48,423 nt of DNA from a virus. Location: positions 1 through 48,423 of the IMG/VR virus record IMGVR_UViG_3300005518_000007; one strand, given 5' to 3'. Of this stretch, positions 14,948-23,102 are shown in pieces (within the stretch, counting starts at the first letter, position 1; each line of letters opens with the position of its first letter). The notes below the pieces were generated by a model. The model had not been told where the DNA came from, did no database searches, and saw only the letters and a program-made list of their open reading frames with translations. Both the position numbers and the translations under genes were made by a program.

Positions 14948-16149
14948 TGGCCCACCGTGCGAGCGTAGGGACGTCCCGGAGCCCAGAACACTGGCCTGCG
15001 CTTGAGACCGGCGGTGTTGTAGGTGTTGAGGAAGGCGTCGACCACGGGCATCCCGGTGTTCCAGCCGGCGGCACGCCCACCACGGGCGTAGCGTGAGGAC
15101 GTATAGCCCCAGGTAGCAAACGCCAGCTTCTCGATCGTGATCCCCTGGCGGTTGACGCGCGTGGTGCCGGTGGGAAGAGCACACGTTTGCCCAGCACAGG
15201 CTTTGTAGAGCTCGCACCCGAGCTGCGCAGCGGCATGGATCCCGAGCGGGGGAGCATCCTGCCCGTAGCGGTAGGTGACCGAGAACGTGCCCTCGAACGT
15301 GTCCGGGAGGCCCATGTTCTGGCACACCGGCCAGCGCAGCCAAGTGTCGGGCTCCGTGGGATCGGGGACACGCACCAGCCAGCGGCGCTCATCCAGGCGG
15401 TAGGTGGTGGGGTCGACCACTGCGCCGTCGATCTTGACCTCGGTGATCTCGCGCACCGGGTAGCCGGAGAGCTTCACGCGGTCGAGGGGGCGGCAGCCGC
15501 AGGCATTGGAGCCGTTCCACCACCAACCGTCGTTCCAGTACGGCGTCCAATACGGATCCCACCACCAGTTCCCATACCCGCCCCACACGATGTACCCACG
15601 GGAGAGGACCTGGAAGTTACAGGTCATGTTCCCGCACGGGCGCACGGTCTTCTCGCAGTTCCCAGAGAACTGCCTGCCGGAGAGTTCGTACAAGACCTGG
15701 GAGGCCTCGAGCGCGAACTGGGTCATGTCTACCGGGCATTCCTCCTGGTCCGAGCCCTCCCCGATCGTGGTCATGGGAGAACCGCAGCACTCCCACACCG
15801 CCTGCGAGGAGACCCAGGGCTGGCACGGCCCCTGCACGGCCCAGTCCACGTCCTGGTCTGGGACGGCGGGGTTGGGGATGACGTAGAAGGAGCCGTCTCT
15901 GGCCGCCTCCACCGCCCCCGTCGCAACCACCGAGTAGGAGTAGAAGCCGGGATTCCCCGGAGGGGCCAGCGATAGGAGGAACTCCCCCACCGAGGGGTTC
16001 GTGACCTCGGGGTCACCGTTGACGTAGATCGTGGTGACGCCATCGGGTCCGAGAATCGTGTAGGTGACCGTGGTGGGGTTCGTCAGAGCCCCGTCCGCGG
16101 TGAAGGTGTCCGAGATCTCGATGGGCGTGCCTTGTGTGTAGTCCGGCAT
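14944..16149 (-). CDS. head-tail adaptor with N-terminal Ig-like domain
   Basis: 401 residues from ATG 16149-16147, sharing TAATG with the previous stop. Residues 1-95 (T-P-I-E-I-S-D-T-F, T-V-T-Y-T-I-L-G-P-D-G, F-Y-S-Y-S-V-V-A-T-G) form an Ig/BppU-like beta module. Residues about 135-165 (M-T-Q-F-A-L-E-A-S-Q-V-L-Y-E-L-S-G-R-Q-F) are the helix typical of adaptor proteins. A Trp/Tyr-rich insertion (N-W-W-W-D-P-Y-W and G-W-W-W-N-G) lies near residue 205, then a beta domain with I-T-E-V-K-I-D-G. It is far longer than simple adaptors, which are near 110 residues. Confidence 0.6.
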   Translation of the reverse strand: MPDYTQGTPIEISDTFTADGALTNPTTVTYTILGPDGVTTIYVNGDPEVTNPSVGEFLLSLAPPGNPGFYSYSVVATGAVEAARDGSFYVIPNPAVPDQDVDWAVQGPCQPWVSSQAVWECCGSPMTTIGEGSDQEECPVDMTQFALEASQVLYELSGRQFSGNCEKTVRPCGNMTCNFQVLSRGYIVWGGYGNWWWDPYWTPYWNDGWWWNGSNACGCRPLDRVKLSGYPVREITEVKIDGAVVDPTTYRLDERRWLVRVPDPTEPDTWLRWPVCQNMGLPDTFEGTFSVTYRYGQDAPPLGIHAAAQLGCELYKACAGQTCALPTGTTRVNRQGITIEKLAFATWGYTSSRYARGGRAAGWNTGMPVVDAFLNTYNTAGLKRRPVFWAPGRPYARTVGQ

Positions 16150-18536
16150 TACGTCGCCTTTCTGTCGGATCCGGACACGCTTCCGCCTGGCCGTTCGCTG
16201 CCCGACACTGTACTTCCGGCGCGCGATGAACCAGAGACCCCGAAGCGCGAGGACGTGGAGCCCGAGACCTGAGAACCCGGGACTTCCAAGCTGCAGACGA
16301 TCGATCCTGCGATGTCGAACCCGCAGATGTCTCCGTGAAGCCTCCTGAAGGCCACCAGCGTCACTCTCAGGGCATGGATGACCTTCGGTGGACGGATTCG
16401 CACCAGCCACGTCTGAGGCCCGTAGAAGGCCACTCCTGCGCCCACCACGGAGGGCGGCTTGAGGAGCGTGACCGTTGGCCGCGGGGCGATTCGCGTGAGG
16501 TGAACGAGAACGCCGCGGAAAGGAGCTGCTCCGACTCTCTCCGGCTGGCGGAAGGCCTGCGTCCTGCCCCTGCGCGAATAGGTGAGGTGAACGAGCAGGC
16601 CACGGAAGGGCGCTCTGCCCACGACCACTGGCGGAGAGAGCAGATAGGTCGGTCGCCCGCGCCGGGAAGGTGCGAGATGGACGTCGAGGATCCCGATGTC
16701 CTGCGCATCCGAGATGTCCGTCGGGGGCTTGAGGAAGTAGGTGGTGGGCTTGGGCTTGATCTGCGCCAGGCGGATGACCGGGCCGTAGATTTCGACCGCG
16801 AGGCGCACCACCACAGGGGCGCGCAGGATGTAATGAGGAGCACCGCGCCTGGAGTAGGTGAGGTGGACCCTGAGCGGCGTGTTCTCCTTGAGAACAGTCG
16901 GAGGCTTCAGGAAGGAGGTCGGAGCGCCCCTACTCTGCGGTGCCAGGAACACCTGCGCCGGCCGCGCGATGAACGGGAAGACCGCTGTCGGAGGAGTGAG
17001 GAAGTAGATCGGCCTGCCGCGCCGCGAATATGTGAGGACGGGTGGGAGAACCTGCTGGTACGCGGGCGGCTGCGAGACAACAGCCGGTGCCCGCAGGAAG
17101 TACTTCGGCTCTCCGCGCCGCGAATAGGTCAGCCACAGGAAGGGGCCGTAGGAGACGACCGGAGCAACGACAGCCGGGGGCGAGAGGTGGCTCTTAGTTA
17201 CCGGCCGACGCCCGAGAACCAGCTTGACCTTCGGGCCTGCGTAGACGTCGAAGGCCGCGATCGAGAAGCCGCGCAGGAAGTAGCTCGGAGTGCCCCTGCG
17301 TGAATACGTGAGGTGTGTCTTGAGAAGCCCGATGTCCTGCTGGTCGGAGACATCTGTCGGGGGCTTCAGGAACGAGATCGTGGGTGGAGGCTTGATGCGG
17401 GCGAGGTGAACCTCCGGCCCGTAGATCTCGACCGCCAGGAACACCACGACGGGCGGGGAGAGGCGGTACAGGGGCTGTCCGCGCTTGCTCGGAGCCAGAT
17501 GAACCTGGACGCGGCCCTGATCCTCGAGACCGATGGTGTCTGCGGGCGGCCGCAGGAAGGAAGTCGGAGTGCCTCTGCGCGAATAGGTGAGCCAGACCTC
17601 CGGCCCCGACAGCTCCACCGCCGTGAAGACCACCCGCGGCGCACGCAGGACGTACTGGGCCTTCGACCTGCGGCCTCTGGTGATGTGGACGGCGGGGCCG
17701 TAGTAGATCTGAGCCGCTGCTACCGCAACGATGTAGTTGCGCAGGAAGTACTTGGCGATCGGCCTGCGCTGGGGCGCAAGCACGACCATGGTTCCACCGA
17801 GGCGGTCCTGCTCTACGAGTGGCGTCTTCCCGAGGCCGTTGAGCGGCTTTCCTCTACGCGAGTAGGTCAGCCAGGTCTGCGGGCCGTAGAAGACATCTGT
17901 GACCGGGGTGGTAACGACAGCTGGCGCAGAGAGCTTGTAGTCGGTGCGTACACGCCTGATCCGAACCAGGGAGGTCTTGATCTGCCCGTTCGTGGCAGTG
18001 ATGACCGGCGGGCGGAGGTCATAGTCCGGAGAGCGGCGGGTGACAGTCGAGCGCCGCCTCTCGGGCAGCATCACGTTGAGGTAGACCTTCGGCCCGAAGA
18101 AGATCTGCGCAGCGGTTACGACAGCCGGTGGGCGAAGATGCCCGACACCTGGGCGCCTATAGGAACGGGTGAGGTAGACACCCGGGCCGTGCCAGGAGAT
18201 CCCTCCACCGACCACCGCTGGCGGGCGGAGCTTGGAAGAGAAGGGCAGCCTGCGCGAGAGGCCAGAGCTCTGCTTGGACTTGACCGCCGCCCAGTAGGTA
18301 ATCGAAGGACCGAAGAAGATCTGAACTGCGGCTGCGGTTACGATGGCGGGCGGCCGCAGCTCGTAGCGCGTGAAGTGCCTGTTGACCTCTGCCGGGCTCT
18401 GCCGCCGAACGGTGATCTTGTAGGCAGTCCTGATCGTGCGCTGGTCGAGAAGCGGCAGCGCCGCAGGAGTTACTACGGTCGGGGGGCGGAGGAAGGTATG
18501 GCCGGGGCCAAGATCCGACCTCATGTAGCGGGCCAT
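16149..18536 (-). CDS. giant basic repeat protein, about 23 tandem repeats
   Basis: 795 residues from ATG 18536-18534, directly after the preceding stop. About 23 imperfect repeats of near 30 residues fill the first 735. The consensus is V-x-L-T-Y-S-R-R-G-x-P-x-Y-F-L-R-P-P-A-V-V, then 6-9 variable residues and Y-G-P. Repeats 11-13 and 18-20 also match each other as a block (both carry K-P-P-T-D, then Q-D-I-G), showing higher-order duplication. The last 60 residues switch to Ser/Gly repeats built on V-S-G-S. Strongly basic, almost no Cys, no signal peptide. It lies between appendage genes and the head-tail adaptor, so it is probably a virion component. I know no function. Confidence 0.8.
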   Translation of the reverse strand: MARYMRSDLGPGHTFLRPPTVVTPAALPLLDQRTIRTAYKITVRRQSPAEVNRHFTRYELRPPAIVTAAAVQIFFGPSITYWAAVKSKQSSGLSRRLPFSSKLRPPAVVGGGISWHGPGVYLTRSYRRPGVGHLRPPAVVTAAQIFFGPKVYLNVMLPERRRSTVTRRSPDYDLRPPVITATNGQIKTSLVRIRRVRTDYKLSAPAVVTTPVTDVFYGPQTWLTYSRRGKPLNGLGKTPLVEQDRLGGTMVVLAPQRRPIAKYFLRNYIVAVAAAQIYYGPAVHITRGRRSKAQYVLRAPRVVFTAVELSGPEVWLTYSRRGTPTSFLRPPADTIGLEDQGRVQVHLAPSKRGQPLYRLSPPVVVFLAVEIYGPEVHLARIKPPPTISFLKPPTDVSDQQDIGLLKTHLTYSRRGTPSYFLRGFSIAAFDVYAGPKVKLVLGRRPVTKSHLSPPAVVAPVVSYGPFLWLTYSRRGEPKYFLRAPAVVSQPPAYQQVLPPVLTYSRRGRPIYFLTPPTAVFPFIARPAQVFLAPQSRGAPTSFLKPPTVLKENTPLRVHLTYSRRGAPHYILRAPVVVRLAVEIYGPVIRLAQIKPKPTTYFLKPPTDISDAQDIGILDVHLAPSRRGRPTYLLSPPVVVGRAPFRGLLVHLTYSRRGRTQAFRQPERVGAAPFRGVLVHLTRIAPRPTVTLLKPPSVVGAGVAFYGPQTWLVRIRPPKVIHALRVTLVAFRRLHGDICGFDIAGSIVCSLEVPGSQVSGSTSSRFGVSGSSRAGSTVSGSERPGGSVSGSDRKAT

Positions 18537-18710
18537 CTAGGCCCGCCCTGCTAGGTGAGGATCAGGATCTCTGGTGCGCGTTACCTGACGGCGGGGCGCC
18601 CGAGAGCGACCGGTAACCGAGTGCGGGCGCGGAAAGCAAACGCGCTTGCGCGGCGCCATCACCAGCCGCCGCCCATAGATGCGAGCCTGCCTGAAGCGGT
18701 GCTGGATCAT
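18537..18710 (-). CDS. small Arg-rich protein
   Basis: 57 residues from ATG 18710-18708, sharing TGATG with the upstream stop; its own TAG is followed at once by the ATG of the repeat protein. Arg is the most frequent residue, with segments Y-G-R-R-L, A-P-R-K-R and R-A-P-R-R-Q. Extremely basic, like the giant protein that follows. It may be related to its repeats or bind DNA. Tight packing supports it as a real gene. Confidence 0.6.
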   Translation of the reverse strand: MIQHRFRQARIYGRRLVMAPRKRVCFPRPHSVTGRSRAPRRQVTRTRDPDPHLAGRA

Positions 18711-19249
18711 CAGCCGATCCCGTAGAGCGTGAAGACGGAGCCTTCCTTGATGTCAGACGCCGCGAAGATGGTGATGCGGTCTACCGCTGCGGGGCTGGCG
18801 GTCCAGAAGGTCTGCTGAATGGTCTGTCTGTTGGCGGCGGAATAGAAGCCGTTGCAGACACCGCGCATCACCTTTGTCCAGGTGGTTCCCGTGTACTTCC
18901 CAATGAAGATCTCCCCCATACATGGGTTCACGTCTCCCGTGGCTGCGAGCACGCCTACCAGGCCCTCCGTCTGTCCACCCAGCACGCTCGTGCCGCCCGC
19001 CTGAATGTCGACCTGGGCGAAGGCATAGTTCGCGGCTGAGTCGTTGTTCAACCGCGCATTCAGGTTCTGCGCTGCGGCATTCTCGGTCTGCGCTACCCAG
19101 GTGATCCACAGGTCACGGTAGGTGGCCGGGATGCTCGTGAAGTCGATGGTGGCAGAGCCACCCGCGGGTGCCACGATCTCCTGGATGAACGTGAAGTCAC
19201 CGCCACCGCCGCCGCCAGAGTTCACCACCGTTACCGGGATATACGGCAT
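18710..19249 (-). CDS. virion appendage protein
   Basis: 179 residues from ATG 19249-19247. A Gly-rich linker (residues 12-17) precedes a beta-rich domain with S-I-P-A-T-Y-R-D-L-W-I-T, ending F-T-L-Y-G-I-G. That pattern of an extended beta-sandwich ending in L-Y-G-I/L is common at the C-terminus of phage tail-fibre and decoration proteins. It is the last of a run of five appendage-type genes. Confidence 0.6.
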   Translation of the reverse strand: MPYIPVTVVNSGGGGGGDFTFIQEIVAPAGGSATIDFTSIPATYRDLWITWVAQTENAAAQNLNARLNNDSAANYAFAQVDIQAGGTSVLGGQTEGLVGVLAATGDVNPCMGEIFIGKYTGTTWTKVMRGVCNGFYSAANRQTIQQTFWTASPAAVDRITIFAASDIKEGSVFTLYGIG

Positions 19250-19983
19250 CAGTACACGGTACTCCGACTCACGGCCTGCAGCGCGATCAGAAGCTCATTG
19301 TCCACGAAGCCCCCGGCTGCCGCAGCCGGATAGATCGCAAGCGTGAATGCGGCTGCGCCGCTTGCAGGAGCGCTGCTGGTCCACGCTGCCACATTTTCTG
19401 TAGCAGTGTTCTCCTGTTTGGAGCCACCCCAGATAATGCAGTTCGTAGCCACAGCGCCAGCCGTGCCCGAGTTGGCGCTTGTGACATTGGACAGCGTGCC
19501 ATTACTCGCTGTTGCCGTCTCCGAATCCATTCCGATCACGGAGAGCCAGAGATAATCCTGGGCTCCACCCGGCTGAGTAGGCGTGAAGCTCGCGGGATCG
19601 ATGTTGGCACTAGTTGTGGTAGTCGCAGCAGATGCCTCGCATACAAAAGCGTTGGTCGTGTCTACACCGGTAAGCCGCCAGGTGATCGTTGCGCCTTTGA
19701 TAGCTGCCGACAGATCAACGGAGATCGTGGCGCCCTCGCTGCCGTCTGCCACTTTGAAGATCACGGCGATCGAGTCATCCGAGGCATCTGGGCTGCCGAA
19801 AGCCTGCGCCTCAGACCATCCAGCGGGAGCAGTTCCTCCAGCGAAGCCTCCAGATCCGCCCATACGCAAGTACATGACCAGGAGGTCATTGGCGGAGATG
19901 GTTCCTGGAAGGTTTACCGTCCAAGGGTCGGTTGCAGTCGTTATGTTGGTCCCCGCACGCCCAGCATCGACCGGAAATGCCAA
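19249..19983 (-). CDS. virion appendage protein, beta-sandwich
   Basis: 244 residues from ATG 19983-19981. Beta-rich, Thr/Ala/Gly-rich, with P-G-T-I-S-A-N-D-L-L-V-M-Y near residue 30 and A-I-T-W-R-L-type strands; no enzymatic motif. Similar low-complexity sandwich proteins decorate phage capsids or tails. Position within a contiguous appendage run supports a virion role. Confidence 0.55.
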   Translation of the reverse strand: MAFPVDAGRAGTNITTATDPWTVNLPGTISANDLLVMYLRMGGSGGFAGGTAPAGWSEAQAFGSPDASDDSIAVIFKVADGSEGATISVDLSAAIKGATITWRLTGVDTTNAFVCEASAATTTTSANIDPASFTPTQPGGAQDYLWLSVIGMDSETATASNGTLSNVTSANSGTAGAVATNCIIWGGSKQENTATENVAAWTSSAPASGAAAFTLAIYPAAAAGGFVDNELLIALQAVSRSTVY

Positions 19984-20379
19984 CTACGCCACCGCGGTGA
20001 AGGAACAGGTCGCGAGTGTGCTCGCAGCGCCCCCGGAGCCGCCCCCAGTTCGGTAGCGCACCACGTTCACCTTCGCGTCATCCACGAGCAGCCCCCCGAA
20101 GTCCCCGGGGACGAGCGGGTAGGCCGTGAACGTGTACTGCACGATGCCACCGGCATCGGCCTGCACGAGCGCATCCCTGCGCTCATCAGTGTCCCCATCA
20201 TGGCGCTGGCGAATGATGATCTCGTAGAACTCAGCAGACGTACCGCCAGTGGCGGTCACGGTGTACTGGGTGCCCGCTGAGATGGAGACGGGATCGGGGC
20301 TAACCGTGCAGGGCGCTCTCTTGCCCGCCTGCGCCGGGAGAGCCAGAACGAGCGCCACGAGTATGAGCCACTTCACCAT
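19984..20379 (-). CDS. secreted beta-domain protein
   Basis: 131 residues from ATG 20379-20377. Residues 1-18 form a textbook signal peptide (M-V-K-W-L-I-L-V-A-L-V-L-A-L-P-A-Q-A), cut before G-K-R-A-P. The rest is an Ig-like beta-sandwich with C-T-V-S-P-D-P-V-S-I and Y-T-V-T-A-T-G-G, and one later Cys that could form a disulfide. A phage protein with a signal sequence among appendage genes is unusual. It may act at the cell surface rather than on the virion. Confidence 0.65.
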   Translation of the reverse strand: MVKWLILVALVLALPAQAGKRAPCTVSPDPVSISAGTQYTVTATGGTSAEFYEIIIRQRHDGDTDERRDALVQADAGGIVQYTFTAYPLVPGDFGGLLVDDAKVNVVRYRTGGGSGGAASTLATCSFTAVA

Positions 20380-21017
20380 CCTGCACCTCTTCCTAGAAGG
20401 CCAATTGGGGGATTATCGCCAGCGCCCCCGGATACCATCGTGCCGCCCCCGAAGTCATCGATCCGCGCGTTTACATCTGTGATCCCAAATCCGGTGTAGC
20501 CCGCGGCGCTGTAGGTCGCATCCACCTGAGCCAGGTCCGCTGTGGCCCAGGCTCCTGAAGTGAAGACCCAGGCTTGCAAGCTGGACCCAGTGATCGCCAG
20601 GCCGATCTTGTCGCCCGCCGACAGGTTCTGAGTCCAGGACGAGAGCACCGCCCCCACACCCGCGTCATAGCGCTGCAGGCGCATGGTATGTACGCCGCCC
20701 GTGATCCGCCAGTCGACCGAGTAGCCGTTGGGCGTCGATGAGACGGCGCTCAGACGTGCAAAGCAGTAGGTCCCTCCCGCGCCCGTGGCCGGCAGTACGG
20801 AGAGCGTCGCGAACGTCTCCGTGTTTGGCCCAAACGTCCCGACGTTATAGAGGGCGTTACCTGATCGCGCGCCGGCCTCATTGGAGATCCGCTCGAGCTG
20901 ACCGGAGATCCCGTTGATGGCTACTCCTGCGCCGGTCGTCCAGATCCCACCCTCCGAGAGTGGGTCCTCGTTGGCTCCAGTGAAGGCGCTGATAATGGGG
21001 GTGGTGGGGAACGCCAC
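20373..21017 (-). CDS. concanavalin-like lectin-fold appendage protein
   Basis: 214 residues from ATG 21017-21015. The opening I-S-A-F-T-G-A-N-E-D-P-L-S-E-G-G-I-W-T and later W-R-I-T-G-G-V, M-R-L-Q-R-Y-D and I-G-L-A-I-T-G-S segments match the laminin-G/concanavalin-A-like jelly roll found in phage tail and bacterial surface proteins. The C-terminus is a Gly-rich extension. Likely binds glycans, by fold and neighbourhood. Confidence 0.65.
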   Translation of the reverse strand: MAFPTTPIISAFTGANEDPLSEGGIWTTGAGVAINGISGQLERISNEAGARSGNALYNVGTFGPNTETFATLSVLPATGAGGTYCFARLSAVSSTPNGYSVDWRITGGVHTMRLQRYDAGVGAVLSSWTQNLSAGDKIGLAITGSSLQAWVFTSGAWATADLAQVDATYSAAGYTGFGITDVNARIDDFGGGTMVSGGAGDNPPIGLLGRGAGW

Positions 21018-22310
21018 CTATGGAGCTCCGATGGTGATGCCCTCCAGCGTGAGCTTCGACTGCCAGAGATCCCACTCGGCGTCTTCCATCGCCCGCGTGA
21101 TCGTGCCGCCCGCCGGGGCCATGTGGGTGTTGTCCGTCCACGCCCCGGTCGAGGTGCCGTTTCCGTTACCCCTGGGTTCCCCCGAGAACTCCCCGTCGTT
21201 CCCGCGTGAGTAGGAGCCCTGGCTCGTGCCCTTCATGGCTCCGAGGACGTTATCGTGGGCCTGGTTGTCGGAGCCTCCGGGCTTGACGGACATCCCCTGG
21301 TATCCGTAGTAGTTGCGCGTTACGCCGTCATCGAGGTAGCCCGCGTTCGTGTAGCGGTTCCCTAGGAAGCGGTTCCCGCTCGCAGGGCCTGTCCCGGTGG
21401 GGAAGACCGCGATCGAGAGCGTGCGCACGAGGATGTTGTCCTGAATGATGTTGTTGTCGACGTGCTGCCCGGAGCCGCCGTAGCCGTCGAGGGTGATCCC
21501 ATTCTGGGAGGACCCCGGCCCGTTGCCTGGGCGGAACTGGCCCTGCAGGTAGTTGTCGTGCCAGTTCGTGCTCGAGGAGTGGTAGATCGAGAACAGGTCC
21601 TCGGGGTCGGACTTGTTGTACTCGTTGATGATCTCGTTCCAGGCCACCTCGAAAGAGCCTGACTGGTAGAGGCGCACCTGCAGGAAGTTCCCCACCCCAC
21701 CCGAGACGCGCTGGATGTTCGTGTGGCGGTTATAGCGCATGAGGATGTCCCCATTTCCCACCAGGGTGATCCCCGCCGTCTTCACGATCGTGCAGTGCTC
21801 CATCGTGATCGAGTCGAAGATGTCGCAGTCGAGGATGCGCCAGGACCCACCCGTGAGCCGGGAGTTCTGGATGACCAGATTCGGGGGCGTACCCGCGGAG
21901 GTCTTCATCATCGTGCCGGCGGTGTACGTCTGCACGAGACCGTCGAAGGTCACCAGCGAGGTCGTGGAGATCGTGATCTGCCCGTTGAAGACGCCCCCGT
22001 AGGTACCGCCCGTCGTGATGATCCCGTTCCCCGGTACCGGATCGACCGGGGTCACCGGGTTCGTGTGCTCGGTGGGGGTCACGAGAGAGCGCATGGCGTG
22101 CCCGAGATCGGCACTCACGAGTCCGTAGGTGTGCAGGGTTGCACCGGGGATCACCACCGGGTTACTCCCATCGGCGTCACAGCGCTCCCAGGCGTACTCG
22201 TAGGTCAGGTAGTCCTCGTCGAACGTCCACGTCCCGTTGGTGGTCGAGAGTGTCTGCCCGACCTTCGGGGTGCCCGAGACCACGGGTGGCGTGACGTTCA
22301 CGACGGTCAT
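21018..22310 (-). CDS. tail spike-like protein, Ig module plus beta-helix
   Basis: 430 residues from ATG 22310-22308. Residues about 5-90 (V-V-S-G-T-P-K-V-G-Q-T-L, Y-E-Y-A-W-E-R-C-D, I-P-G-A-T, Y-G-L-V-S-A-D-L-G-H) match the Ig-like domain very common in Thermoleophilia surface proteins. Residues about 130-400 have the short N/D/G-rich rungs (N-L-V-I-Q-N-S-R-L, I-T-M-E-H-C-T-I, V-D-N-N-I-I-Q-D-N-I) of a right-handed parallel beta-helix, as in polysaccharide-degrading tail spikes. Catalytic residues cannot be assigned by eye. Confidence 0.7.
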   Translation of the reverse strand: MTVVNVTPPVVSGTPKVGQTLSTTNGTWTFDEDYLTYEYAWERCDADGSNPVVIPGATLHTYGLVSADLGHAMRSLVTPTEHTNPVTPVDPVPGNGIITTGGTYGGVFNGQITISTTSLVTFDGLVQTYTAGTMMKTSAGTPPNLVIQNSRLTGGSWRILDCDIFDSITMEHCTIVKTAGITLVGNGDILMRYNRHTNIQRVSGGVGNFLQVRLYQSGSFEVAWNEIINEYNKSDPEDLFSIYHSSSTNWHDNYLQGQFRPGNGPGSSQNGITLDGYGGSGQHVDNNIIQDNILVRTLSIAVFPTGTGPASGNRFLGNRYTNAGYLDDGVTRNYYGYQGMSVKPGGSDNQAHDNVLGAMKGTSQGSYSRGNDGEFSGEPRGNGNGTSTGAWTDNTHMAPAGGTITRAMEDAEWDLWQSKLTLEGITIGAP

Positions 22311-22558
22311 GTCACCACTCCCGTAGGAGCAGAGCGAGCGGAGCCCGGGGGAGGCGGCGGCACTCCGCGGCGCACGTCCTCCACCTCCACCAGCCCCAGC
22401 CCCATCTGGGTGGTGACCCCGGTGGGGCGAGCACCCCCCTCGAGGTAGGCCAGCACCTTCGCGTACTCCGCGGGGTTGTCCTTGCGGTAGGACTGGGAGG
22501 GCGCTGAGATGCGCTTGGCTAGAAGGAGATGGTCGATGGCGGAGGAGAGATCAGCCAT
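22307..22558 (-). CDS. small hypothetical structural-region protein
   Basis: 83 residues from ATG 22558-22556, overlapping the spike gene as ATGA. A helical half (A-I-D-H-L-L-L-A-K-R, A-K-V-L-A-Y-L-E-G-G) is followed by a Pro-rich tail with five consecutive Pro. No family recognised. Possibly a small assembly factor for the appendages. Confidence 0.5.
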   Translation of the reverse strand: MADLSSAIDHLLLAKRISAPSQSYRKDNPAEYAKVLAYLEGGARPTGVTTQMGLGLVEVEDVRRGVPPPPPGSARSAPTGVVT

Positions 22559-22586
22559 AGCGTCACTCTCCCCCCGCCATCACTGC

Positions 22587-23102
22587 CTACTCAGCCCACA
22601 CAACGCCGGCGTAGCAGTTGACCGCAGCACCTGCGAGGGTGCGGACGCGGGCAAATGCCGACACGGCCACTTCGGGCTCTCTTCCCAGCGGGAACTGGAT
22701 GTAGATGCCCGAGGTAGGCGGCACGAAGTGCGCCTCCAGCGACACCGGGGTACCCGTCGGGGTGACCTCGGTGGTCGTGTTGGAGTAACCCGAGAGCGCC
22801 GCACCGAGCTGGACGCTCGAGGCGGGTGCGTTCGGGTCATTGAACTTCGAGATGTCGCCTGCGACATACGCGGTCAGGGTGGTCTGCGGCGTTGCGGTGT
22901 GCCGCAGGAGCTCCACCTTGATCGGAGTTGCCGCCGTGGAGCCGTCGAACTCGACCCACCATTCCACGAAGCGAATGGCCGGCGTGGTCGTGTTGGTCGC
23001 GAGCTGGAGCATGGTACGAGTGGTCGTACCAGTGGTGATCGCAACCGGGGGGTTCGCGCCAGGCGCGGCCCCATTAGTGACTCCGTACGTCTTTTCAGCC
23101 AC
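22587..23102 (-). CDS. virion appendage protein
   Basis: 171 residues from GTG 23102-23100. Beta-rich with V-E-W-W-V-E-F-D-G, I-K-V-E-L-L-R and I-Y-I-Q-F-P-L-G-R-E strands, typical of phage capsid decoration or fibre proteins. It follows two glycosyltransferase-like genes and starts the appendage run. Confidence 0.5.
   Translation of the reverse strand: MAEKTYGVTNGAAPGANPPVAITTGTTTRTMLQLATNTTTPAIRFVEWWVEFDGSTAATPIKVELLRHTATPQTTLTAYVAGDISKFNDPNAPASSVQLGAALSGYSNTTTEVTPTGTPVSLEAHFVPPTSGIYIQFPLGREPEVAVSAFARVRTLAGAAVNCYAGVVWAE

Noticed and set aside
17313-18554. Long plus-strand frames (413 codons here, 322 codons at 16335-17303) opposite the giant repeat protein
   Set aside because: They are antisense shadows of a repetitive GC-rich gene: Arg/Asp/Gly-rich, with repeats mirroring those of the minus-strand protein, and no start signals or overlaps with neighbours.
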